Origin: Monodelphis domestica
Lineage: Eukaryota > Chordata > Mammalia > Didelphimorphia > Didelphidae
Direction of reading: 5' to 3'
Assembly (NCBI RefSeq): GCF_027887165.1
Contig: NC_077228.1
Span: 179,234,499-179,298,498 of the forward strand
DNA: 64,000 bases
Shown: positions 10,422-22,400 of the stretch, piece after piece
How the letters are laid out: the number at the start of each line of letters is the position of its first letter
Position numbering within the stretch: the stretch's first letter is position 1
Translations under genes and position numbers: made by a program
Notes under the pieces: generated by a model
Told to the model about the DNA's origin: nothing
Databases searched by the model: none
The model's input: the letters and a program-made list of their open reading frames with translations, nothing else

Positions 10422-13400
10422 GTATGTAATTAAGCCAGGGATAACATTGAAAACAACTCATTCTATTTCTTTATTTTCTTTTTTCTAGATGTTGACCCAA
10501 ATACCAACTATGGAAAATAAAAGTATCTCCCATTTCAGTAGGAAGCACCCTAGAAAATGTCCAAAAATCCCTGTTTTTGTATACAATGAATACACAATAA
10601 ATGTTGCAAATAAAATTTAATTTTACAATTAGGAAGTTCTTTTTTAAAGTGAATATTAAATCTATTTTTTGTTATGAATGTTGCACTATTATTGAAAGTT
10701 ATGTAACAGAGTTATGGGTTTATACTGATACTGTCTTGAAAGAGATGTAGAAAGATAGGGGATGATTATTTACTTCTTAGATACATATCCTGAAAATGTA
10801 ACAGTAATTGAGTTACTGTTTCCTAACTGAGGACCAGAATGGGTTATGTAAATTCTCACACTTGTGTTTGTTTGGGAATAACACCTGAACTTTTAAACTA
10901 GTTGTATTAGACTACTTGTATGCAATTGTTTATAAGCCTGGAAGCCTACTGATTACTTACTTTCTTAAATAGATTTTAGTGTCACTTTCTATAATCAAGG
11001 AAACAATATACCAATAAATTAGTTAAGTATTTATAAGCACCAACTATATGCCTGGCATTGTTAGACACAAAGAATTGAATAGTCCAACCTATTTTCAAAG
11101 AGGTTATGACACAGAAGAACAAGTATCAAGATATGAGTTGTTTAAAATAGTGAACATTAAACATCAACAACAGGAATGCTAAACAATATAAATGATGTTT
11201 GGAATTTTACTGTTTTCCTGGATTTCATTCTAGAGTGACAGATACCCTTTTTTCTTTTTTGGTCAAGTAAATTTATACTCTGAATTAGCATGTAAGGGCT
11301 CTCCCAGCTCTCAATTCATGACCCTTTTTGGGAAGAACTTTTTTACATTTTTGTTTTCTTCTCTACTCTAGTTCCAGTTGCCCGAGCATTGCTTATTGAC
11401 ATGGAGCCCAAAGTAATCAGTCAAACACTATTAAAAGCTGCCCATTCTGGCAGATGGAAGTATGGTCAACATTCGCATTTCTGTCAAAGACAAGGTTCTG
11501 GAAATAATTGGGCATATGGGTAAGAGTGATTTACTCAAATTTCCCATGAGTTACTGGTATATAATTTCAGAATTCAAAGAAAATTGTCATTGTGTATCCA
11601 ATCAATCACCAAACATTAAATACCTTAAATTAGTGTTTGATTTCAGATAGTAGAAACTGACAATACTACCTTTGTGTCTGCATCTAAGTTAAGGACTTCT
11701 GGTCATAGGAAAGGTTGGTAGTTTCCCCACTACAGGCTTCTAGAGACAGGATAGAGAATAGAGGACAGTTTGTGTATAGACTCTGAGTAAGAGACAGGGT
11801 TAGGGAGATATAATAGGGACTTTCAGGTCTGGAGGAAGCATGGTTGGAAGCAGTGGGTTTGGTGCTTCTGCTTGTACAAAGCCATTCCCAGGTCATTCTA
11901 GAACTGAATAAGGAGCATACAGTTTATCCAAGGCTAAATGCTCTTGGACAGACATAAATACTTCTGAGTCTCAGTTTTCATACTAATAAAATGAAGATTT
12001 TACTTCATAAATTTGCCATAGTATTCAAATGAGATCTTGTATATGAAAAATAGTTTAATGTACAAAATGGCATATAATGTAAAGTACTTCTTGTTCTGTT
12101 CCTGAGCCCTATGGAATATATTACCTTAGGGAAATTTTTTCTAATGATTTTTGCTTCAAATTCAATTGGGAAATAAAACTAAAAGCTCCTTTTTTGTGCA
12201 TATTTAACTTTCTTTAGAGAATTTTTTAAAAATGGGTCCTTACTGATTCTCAAATATCTGGTTTTAATCCTTAATTTTAGACGGGGAAAAATTATCCTAA
12301 AATCCAGAGATTATGGTTTAACCAAGGACATAAGGCTGGCAAGAGACATTGCTTTGGCCCCACCCCCACCCCCTGTCCTTTTTTTAAAAACCATTACCTT
12401 CCATACCATTGCAGGACCAGTAAGGGCTAGACAATGAGGATTAAGTGACTTGCCCAGGGTCACATAGAACTAGGAAGTACCTGAGGGCATATTTGAACCC
12501 AAGATCTTCCTTCTCTAGACCTGGCTCCCAAACCCCTGAGCCACCTAGCTTCCTCCTATTGCTCTGACTCTTGACCATATTGCTTCTCCACCGTACACTG
12601 CTCTTACAGAATTTGGGATTGTACAATAGTCTGAAGTACAATTTATATTTCAGTAGAAAAGATTTGAACTAGGGATTTTCTCTTCACAAAAGATAAGGTA
12701 AAATAGGAATTCCAGGGTTAAAAACAAGTTTGGGAGAGTGACAGTGTTGGTGAAGTTAAAGGCTAGGAATGCTATTGAACTAAACCATCAGGCTGGGCGA
12801 AACCTCTGCAATTAGGAGGGGATAAGCATTTAATAAAAATAATCATAGCATTTACAGGTCACTTTAAGTTTTGTATAACTGTACCTACTAATACAGTATT
12901 CTTTTTACTAGAATGCCAAGTAATAATGAATTACAAAATACCTTTGCTAGCAGGTTTATCTGACTTTTAAATACTCTCTAATAAAGAGGCCAGTCATTGC
13001 CAATCTGGATAACATATTATGCTTTGGAAAGTTCTGTCTTGTACTATTCCTGGATACAGTTTTGTGTGTAATCTCCCAGTTCAGGTAAAATTTATTTAGA
13101 TTTGTCTTTCCCCTTTTCTTTATGTAGCTATAGTGTTCATGGGCCCAAGCATGAAGAATCTATCATGAATCTAATTCAGAGGGAAGTAGAGGAATATGAC
13201 TCTCTAAGTGGATTTTCTATTATAATGAGTATGGCAGGAGGCACAGGATCTGGCTTGGGAGCCTTCCTCACACAGAACTTAAGAGATGCTTATCCAAATT
13301 CTTTTATAATGAATCAGGTTATATGGCCCTATGGAACTGGTGAGGTAAGAGTATAATGCAAAATTCCCTCATTCAAAATTTCTTATAAGAATAGTTTTAA

Positions 13401-16400
13401 AAATCTGGGTCTGTTTATTTTCAATCTTTCTTTAGAAAGTAACTCCTCTCTTCTGGGATGACTATAAAGCGTGATATGTACATGAGCTAGTCTCAACCTT
13501 TCTGAGCCTGTTCCAAATTTTAGTCAATGAAGCCTTCACTAAGATTGTGAAATATCTGTAATTCTATCTTATGCCAGAGAATCATCTTAAAACTAGATGG
13601 AACTAGAAGGAGCCTTAGAAATTGAGTCCAACTCAAAAAATTACTCTAAGGAGATATCTAACAACTCCCTTGCAGAATTTATATGAAGTCCAATTTTGGA
13701 GTCCTTAGGCTAAACAGGTGTGTTACAAAGGTCACTCGGTTCTTTCCCCTGCATCTGGAAAGAATTATACGTAAACTATTTCAAATAAATGGTTGTCTTT
13801 TTAAAGTTTTATAAGAACAGAGATTCTCTAGCTTTCCTCGAGAACCCATTCCTGTCTTAGTAAACATCATTAAGACATTTACTCAAAAGTCCTTTTAATC
13901 AGACATATTATCTCTCTAAAATTCACAACTCATATTTCCTTCTCTGGTGATAAAATATAGATCAGTTTCCATATGTTAATACTTCATGCAAACTCTTAAT
14001 GAATTATCTATTCTTAGCTTATCCAAGTAGAATAATTCAAGTTCTTTGAGCTTTCTCTCAGAGTTCTCCTTCAACCTTTGAACAAAAATGTTTGTTTCTT
14101 TTCATTGGGGAAGGGATTCCATATGTCAATTCCTTGCAGATTATACCAGAAGCAGCATTAAATCTCTGTATTGAGACAAATCAATGAAAGAAGTGATATA
14201 GGAAGAAAGTTTACAAGGAGATGAGCAAATAATTTTTCACCCATTTTTCTCATAGGTTATTGTCCAGAACTACAACTCAGTTTTGACTCTTTCCCATCTG
14301 TATCGATCTTCAGATGCACTTCTTGTTCATGAAAATGATGTGGTCCATAAGATATGTGCTAAATTGATGAATATCAAACAAATCTCCTTCAGAGATGTAA
14401 ATCAAGTCATTGCTCATCAATTGGGAAGTGTATTCCAACCTACCTACTCTTCAGAAGATTCATTTCAGTACCGAAGAAACCCGTTAGGTAATTTGACCAT
14501 CTTAAATTCTTGCTTTTCAATAAAAACTTTGTCTTACATATTTCTTCACATATATTCTTTCTTCTAAGCCATAAAATTAGTATAAATACAAGTTTCAATT
14601 TCATTTTAAAATTTGAATTCCATTGAGCCTCTATTGTACTGTAACTAAACTTTTCTAAATCCTCTGGTTTTCCCTGACACTATTGCTCCTTCAGAACTTT
14701 TGCTGTGCCTTCAATTAATGGAGTTACAAAGGAATCAGCAAAAACCTTTTCTCCCTATTGTTACTTTGTGCTTATCGTTATAAAGCGGTCTATTGGAAAG
14801 TTGTCCAAGCCTTATGTTTATAACATTTTCTCCATCGTCCTCATTATTGTTTTCAGCCTCAGGAAAATTCTCCCATCTTTCTAGGACTGTGATGGCGAAC
14901 CTATGGCATGGGTACCAAAAAGGACACAGAGCCCTCTTTGTGGGCATGCCTGCAGTCGCCTACCAGAGTTTGTTACTAGAAAGCCAAAGGGACTTGGGAC
15001 AGAGCTTTTCTCCTCCTCCTCTCCATGCGCCTGAGGACATTCCTCACTTCACTTGCCCCTTTTCCCAGCAGCCAATGGAAGCACTTCTTCCCCTGTCTAT
15101 GATAAGGCACTGGAGGCAAGGGAGGCTGAGGAGGGCATAGCTCACTTGAAGGTGTGGTCCAGACAGCAGCCTGTTGAGTCTGTGGCAAAGGTGATTGATT
15201 CCCTTGTTGGGGGTGGAGAGGAACCAAGTTTGAGGTGTATATAGAAAGGTGTGTATATAGAAAGGAAAGAGGTGTGTATATAGAAAGGAAAGAGTGACAC
15301 AAAAAGAGATCAGAGAGATATAAGGGAAAAACAAGGATAAACGATGAAACAAGCCTTAAAGTAAAACATTTATTCTTTACAAGGAGAGAGTTAAGTATTT
15401 TATGTCAAGAAGGAAGGATTAATGGTGGGGAGAAATTCTGAGCTTTGAGGAGAGGTAAGGGAGCCTCAGTTTTATGTAAAGTAGGAATATAGATCATTTG
15501 CTGACTTTAAGGAGTAGGTACAGTAGGTTTGAGAAGAGTCTGAATTTTGAAAAAGCTGCTGTGGAAAATGGAAAAGGGAGTTAGTGAAGAGGTGGAACAA
15601 TTCCTGAGAATCAGTGATGGCTCACCTGAGGTTTAAGTAGCACATATTTGTAGCAAACCAAATCAGTACAGTGAGCATTATCCAGAATTGAGTACTGGCA
15701 GAGAAGGAGGTCAAATGGGCAAGCAATTTTTGGGTGCTAGTGAGACTAATGTTATAGTGGCTGATGGACTGGAAGAATAGGAAGGGGATAACTAAGAAAT
15801 CCCATGGGCTGAAGTGTGAAAATGAGGTTTAATAAAAGGAACTGGAGAAAGGCAGCTAGAGTGGTTCAGTGGATTGAGAGCCAGGCCTAGAGATGGGACA
15901 TCTTGGGTTCAAATATGGCCTCAGACACTTCCTAGCTGTGTGATAACCAAGCCCTCCATTGCCTAGCCTTTAATGCTCCTCTGCCTTAGAATCAATATAT
16001 GGTATTGATTTTAAGATGGAAGGTAAGAGTTTAAAAAAAAAAAAGAGGAATTGGAGAGGTAAAAGACGAGGTTGCCATCAGAGAAATGAAACACAAAATT
16101 TCATATTAGGGAGATAGAACAATTCCCATTACTGAGCTTCAAGAAAAGAGGTGACAATAAGGAGTAGATTGCAACACAAATGAATATGTAGGTCCTCTGA
16201 TCTGAAAATGTTCAAAGTTTTGTGATTCTGGGTGTTACAAGGAGCATCAGTGGCATAAAGTCAGAGAACATGTTGGGAAGAAACTGTGAGCTCCGGTCCA
16301 AAAATGCTCTAGAATAGTGATGGCGAACATTTTAGAGATGGAATGCTGGGCCCCACCCACCCCCTACATCTAGTGCTGTGCCTGCTCCCCACCCCAAGAC

Positions 16401-19400
16401 TGAGTGACATATCCCTCCCTCACCCCCCTACCTTGCCCCTTGGCCACCCCCTTACCCCAGACAGGTGAGGAGAAAGTACTCCTATTGGGCTGCTGGGCAG
16501 AGGGATGGGTGATGAGAGGTGTGCATGGAAATGGAAAAGAGAGAGGCCTGAGCACTCTGCTCCCCTCCAGCTACCATATATTGATTCTAAGGCAGAGGAG
16601 CATTAAAGGCTAGGCAATGGAGGGCTTGGTTATCACACAGCTAGGAAGTGTCTGAGGCCATATTTGAACCCAAGACGTCCCATCTCTAGGCCTGGCTCTC
16701 AATCCACTGAACCACTCTAGCTGCCTTTCTCCAGTTCCTTTTATTAAACCTCATTTTCACACTTCAGCCCATGGGATTTCTTAGTTATCCCCTTCCTATT
16801 CTTCCAGTCCATCAGCCACTATAACATTAGTCTCACTAGCACCCAAAAATTGCTTGCCCATTTGACCTCCTTCTCTGCCAGTACTCAATTCTGGATAATG
16901 CTCACTGTACTGATTTGGTTTGCTACAAATATGTGCTACTTAAACCTCAGGTGAGCCATCACTGATTCTCAGGAATTGTTCCACCTCTTCACTAACTCCC
17001 TTTTCCATTTTCCACAGCAGCTTTTTCAAAATTCAGACTCTTCTCAAACCTACTGTACCTACTCCTTAAAGTCAGCAAATGATCTATATTCCTACTTTAC
17101 ATAAAACTGAGGCTCCCTTACCTCTCCTCAAAGCTCAGAATTTCTCCCCACCATTAATCCTTCCTTCTTGACATAAAATACTTAACTCTCTCCTTGTAAA
17201 GAATAAATGTTTTACTTTAAGGCTTGTTTCATCGTTTATCCTTGTTTTTCCCTTATATCTCTCTGATCTCTTTTTGTGTCACTCTTTCCTTTCTATATAC
17301 ACACCTCTTTCCTTTCTATATACACACCTTTCTATATACACACTCTCTTTAAAAGAAAAAAAGAAAAGGAATACAAACTACCTTCCCTTTTACATTTTAA
17401 GTACTAACCAGTAAAATTTCTTGGGGAAAAGCAATTTATATCCTCATTTGCTAATTTGGCTTAGACCTCTCCTCATTCTACTAGAAGCATTCTCTAGAAG
17501 ATTACAATCTTAATTACCATCTTAATCAACACATTCAGTGCTCTTTTTTTTTCTATCTTATTAAAAACCATTTTGGGAGTTTTTTTGTTTGGTTTTTTTT
17601 TTATTTTGTTTTGACACATTAGTTTCTTTCTTCCCATAAAAAACAATTAAGCACAACCACCTAATAAAGTGATTGTAACTAGCAGTACACATCACTTCAC
17701 ATTTTTGTAATTTACCATTTTTTACCATAATGAAATGATTTATGCTTTAATAACATTAATCATCTAATAGCCAATATAGTCTGTTATATTTTACTTCTAT
17801 GACTTTTTCTCAGTCTTTATCTCTTTTGACCTCTCTGCAACATACTAAATACTGAGTATCCCCTACATCTTGAAAACCTTCTTTCCTTGATTTTCTTAAT
17901 ACCACATTCATTTTTGTTCTTTTTCTTTTATTTTTTTGCCCACTAAATGTGGACATTTCCCAAGGTTCTATCCTCAACCATCTTCTCTTCCTGTACTTTC
18001 CCCAGATTTTCTCATAAACTCTTAAGGTTTCAGATATATTTATTCAGATAACTCCCAATTTATACATCTAGCCAAGTCCCAACCTGAGCTCTTGTTATCC
18101 ATTTTCAATTCTGTTAAACATCTTAATCTCTTTATATTGCTCTAGGCCACAAATTTGAACTAAAACTAAGCTCATCTTAATTCCCCAAACCTTATCTTCC
18201 TCTGGACTATCACTGATTCTGTTAATGACATATCTATTCTCTTAGCTACATGGATTTGGAAATTCAGTATCCTTTTGACTCCCCTATTTTGTCTCTTTCT
18301 CCATCTCTGAGTCTGATCTGTAGTTGCTGTCAAATTCAGCTTTCTCTTTGTTTTTTAATTCTATCTATTCCACTTTGGCTGCTAGCACCATAGTTCAGGC
18401 CCTCGTTACTTTTCACCAACACTACTTCAGTGACCTACAAAGTGGTCTTATTTCTAGTCTCTTTTCCTTCCAAGCCTTTCTGCATAATACTATCAGGTTA
18501 ATCAGAATGATTACATTATTCTCCTGACCAAATTCATCAATATATGCTTGTCAGAGTGAACTCTTCCTTTATTAATCCTCTCTATGTGCAAGGCACTGTG
18601 GGGCATACAGAAGTGAACAATAAGTGGCCCTTCCCTTTATGAATTTAGCACTTTCTGTTTTGTACTATACTGATTTACAAGGGCTATGATGAAGATGTAA
18701 GACAAGTGTAATACGAGCATAGATGAGAGAAAAAGCAATTACTTTTGGTTTGAAGGTCCAAATGTGACTTTATAGAGGAATTAAGTTAGGAGTACAGGAA
18801 TTAGTGGAGTACAAAATTTTGACAGGCAGAAATGAAAAGGGCAAAAAAAAAGATATGCCAAGCAGAGGAGTTACAGTGTGAACAAAGGCATGGAGATAGG
18901 AAAGTACATTGTATGTTTAGAAAATGGAAGAGTCCCCTTACCTAAAGCACTTGGTATAGAATGGGTAATAAGGAGAAATAAACCCCGAAAGTTAGAATGA
19001 AGCCAGATTGTAGAAGACCTTGACTATCAAACAAGAGAGTTTAGAATTTATATCCAATGGAAAAGCATCAATTTATTTTGAGTGGGCAATGACATAATTA
19101 GAGCTGTTCTTTCAGTCCCCCATCAACTGCAGGATAAAATCCAATCTTTTTAGCTGAGCATTCAGGCTTGAGATCTTTGATTCTATGATTCCTACCCCCT
19201 TTCTCAGAGCATACAAAAGCTTACACATATATTCACATTCCATTAAGAAGTTATTTCTAGTCCAGCCTTCATCACTGTCACATTTTCATACTTAGTTATT
19301 TTTCTTAAGTAAATGAAAATCCTTTGTTCTAAAAATGTTTCTAAGATACTGTTTTAGAGAATTTAGCATGATACAACAGCTAATTGGCATTTGTGCTTCT

Positions 19401-22400
19401 TTTGAGAATTTACTTATCTCAGTGCATAGAACATGTGCCTGGCACATAGTGGGTACTTAATAAATGATTATTGATTTGATTTTAATTTTTTCTTTAAATT
19501 CTTAATAATTCATCTTCTAAATTCTTATTTGGTCTAGAGGCCAGTTACAGTAGGTGGGAGACAGGTCATTAATTTTGGATGCTCTTATAGAAAACAAAAC
19601 ACATATTTTGGCCCCACGCTGATCAGATGTTCAGAATATACACACTCATACTGCACATATGTGTATAAAATATACATTTATGTTATCACTGTACATACAT
19701 ACGTAGGTGTGGATATGTAATTTAATAGCAATAATCTGGGGTAATTTATTTAAGATTTTCCTTCCTCTTGCTAGGAGATTTGATGACAGCCTTGGTTCCA
19801 CACCCTGAATTCAAGATGCTAGGTCTACGTAACATTCCTCAAATGCCTGAAAACTCATTGGCTTACACCACCTTTGCCTGGGCTGGATTGCTTAAGCATT
19901 TAAGACAGATGCTCATTTCTAATGCTAAAATGGAAGAAGGTAAAAAGTGTATTTTTTAAAAATATTTCCACAATCTGATATATATTTAATGTCTAATATA
20001 AAAAGATTTGGACCAGCTGAGATAGGACCCCTTTCAGCTGAACTTACTGGGTTTTTTGCCTCTCTCTCCCCACCCAAAATTATAAATCAACATAATACAA
20101 AATACATTGCCTACATGTTTTTACTTTGCTACCTCTTGGATTTTCTTACTATAGTATTATATAGTTTTTTATTCTTTAGAATTTTGTGGATGTTTCTTGG
20201 AACATATTAATTTTTTTTTTAAGAACTGAAACAATTTTATTGGGCCAAGGAATAAGGAAGGAATTGAATTATTAATAAGTTTTTTTTACATCCTTATGTT
20301 TACAAGAAACAGTTTTAAAAATGAGAGACACACATAGAGTAAGGATAAAAGGCTGGAGCAGAATATACTGTGCTTCAAGCTGATACAGAAAAAGTAGGAG
20401 TACCAATAATAATCTTAGAAAACATTAAAGCTAAAATAGATTTAATTAAAAGAGATAAACAGAGAAACTATATTATGTTAAAAGATTCTATAGATAATGA
20501 AGCATTATGAATATTAAACCTATATAGGAGCAACTAGGTTGCCCAGTGGTTGGAGAACCAGCCCTAGGTTCAAATCTGGCTTCAGATAACTTCCCATGTG
20601 TGTGACCCTGGGCAAGTCACTTAACCCTAATTGTCTAGCCCTTACTGCTTTTTCTGTCTTGGAACCAACATTTAATATAGATTTTAACATAAGGTAAGAG
20701 TTTTTTGTTTTTTTTTTCTTAATGGAAAGGGTGATTATACTACCAGTGAAGATGAAGTCAACACAATTATTTGGGGTTATTTTGCCTGATTCTATGTCAA
20801 CAAATTTAGCAATGTAAGTGAAATGGAAAAATACTTTAAAATTTTTTAATTGCCTACATTATCAGAGGAAGAAATAGAACATCTAAATAAACCTATTTTA
20901 GAAAAGAAGTTAATACTAAATAAATGGCATATATATGTATATGTATATATGATATTGTGGAAGAGGCATGAAGAAAGGGAGGATTTTTTCAGAGAAACAG
21001 AATCATATTTGGGGAAATAGTGCTTGAAAAATGTTTTTAAATTAGGCGTGCATCCCCTTAGAAATTGCCTACAGACACGGCTAGCCGATTCCTCGCTGTC
21101 AGCTTCTAGACCTAAGATTGAATCTGCCATCTCTGACAGACGGTCTACATATGTGACAAGATGTTCCCCTTTATCCTGCCTGATCTTGTCAAACTTAACC
21201 TATGCATTCAGTTTTGAACAGCATAGTTTTATGGCCTGAAGCAAGTCCTCCCTACACTTCCTTAAGTAGGACATGCAAGCTGGATTAGCAAAGTCCATAA
21301 CCACCCTTTGCTCTACAGTTGGCCAGCTAGTCAGATTGCTGTCAGATCTTGTCTTCTCGAGGAATTGCTTCAGTTCATAGGGGCTAAACAGTTCTGACAA
21401 TAGGAACTCGACATCTTCGAAATCTGGATCAAAGATCCTGAAAGCCCATTTCAATTCCTTTTGAGATTTAAAGGAATTTTCTACAAATTTAGGGAAATGG
21501 CTCTTTGTGGATTCAAGTTCCTATGGACTGGATTGTCTATGGGTTTTGGAGTATAGCACACCAGCATTACTGGACAATTTGGTGACCTCTTTTAAAGGAC
21601 AGGTTTTCTCAGGTTCACCAACAGCCATGTTCTCATTGTCACCTACATTTTTCTGAGGTACATTCTCTGTTTGCCCATTGTCCTTGCCCATAACCAGAAC
21701 TAGCCCTTTTTCCTTAATCAATTGATCAAACACAGCCTTAATCATGCCTTCTAGGTTGGTCTCAACAGCCATAATCTTCTCAGCCTAAAGGGGAACCGCA
21801 AATCTAAAGAACTTCTTAAGTTGGGTTAGAGTCTGCAAGACAGCCATAAAGATCACATACATTTGACCCAGGACTTGTCAGAGTACCAGTTCATTTTGGA
21901 ATGACAACTGCAAAACAGACATTGTTATGTTGCAAAAATAATCAATAGTCTCCACTACCATATATCCTGCTATACAAAATGTGATAGACCAAAAAACAGG
22001 CGATGGCAGCAATGACCACCATTCCAAAAACAACTTGTCTAAATATTTTGTCTTTCTTCCTTTACTACCCTGCCTGTAGGGTTCAGTCAAACTTTGAGGT
22101 GCCAATTGTAATAAAAAGATAATCCGTGTGGAACTATTTCTGGTTGTGGTGGTGGTGGTAGTCTCTTGGTAACCAAGGATGACAATTGTCTTTGTGCGTT
22201 TTCATCTATGGTGTATAGATGAGTGTGCACAAAGACATTGTGGGTGAATGAGATTTAAGTGGAAAAGTCGATGCACAGAGACAGTCCCACTCTCTCGGCG
22301 TTGGAAGCCTGGGTCCAATGGCACGAAAAATCGTTATACCTGGTTGTAATAACTGGAATATACTCTGGCTGTCTAGAGAGCTGCTACTAGGGGACACCTG

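Larger units (their letters stand above)
10615..14255 (+). other. TUBD1: TUBD1 introns 2-4: remaining contents
   Basis: Between exons I see an L3-like LINE tail in reverse near 11025-11130, a MIR-like 3' half near 11925-12090 ('ctcagttttcatactaataa') and a CORE-SINE at 12381-12554. The stretches 12660-13080 and 13400-14200 show nothing I recognise. Confidence 0.5.

Noticed and set aside
15235-17341. Inverted repeat as the terminal repeats of a single large transposon
   Set aside because: The arms contain a SINE and a truncated copy of it, the breakpoint falls inside the SINE, and no target-site duplication is visible; an inverted duplication fits better.
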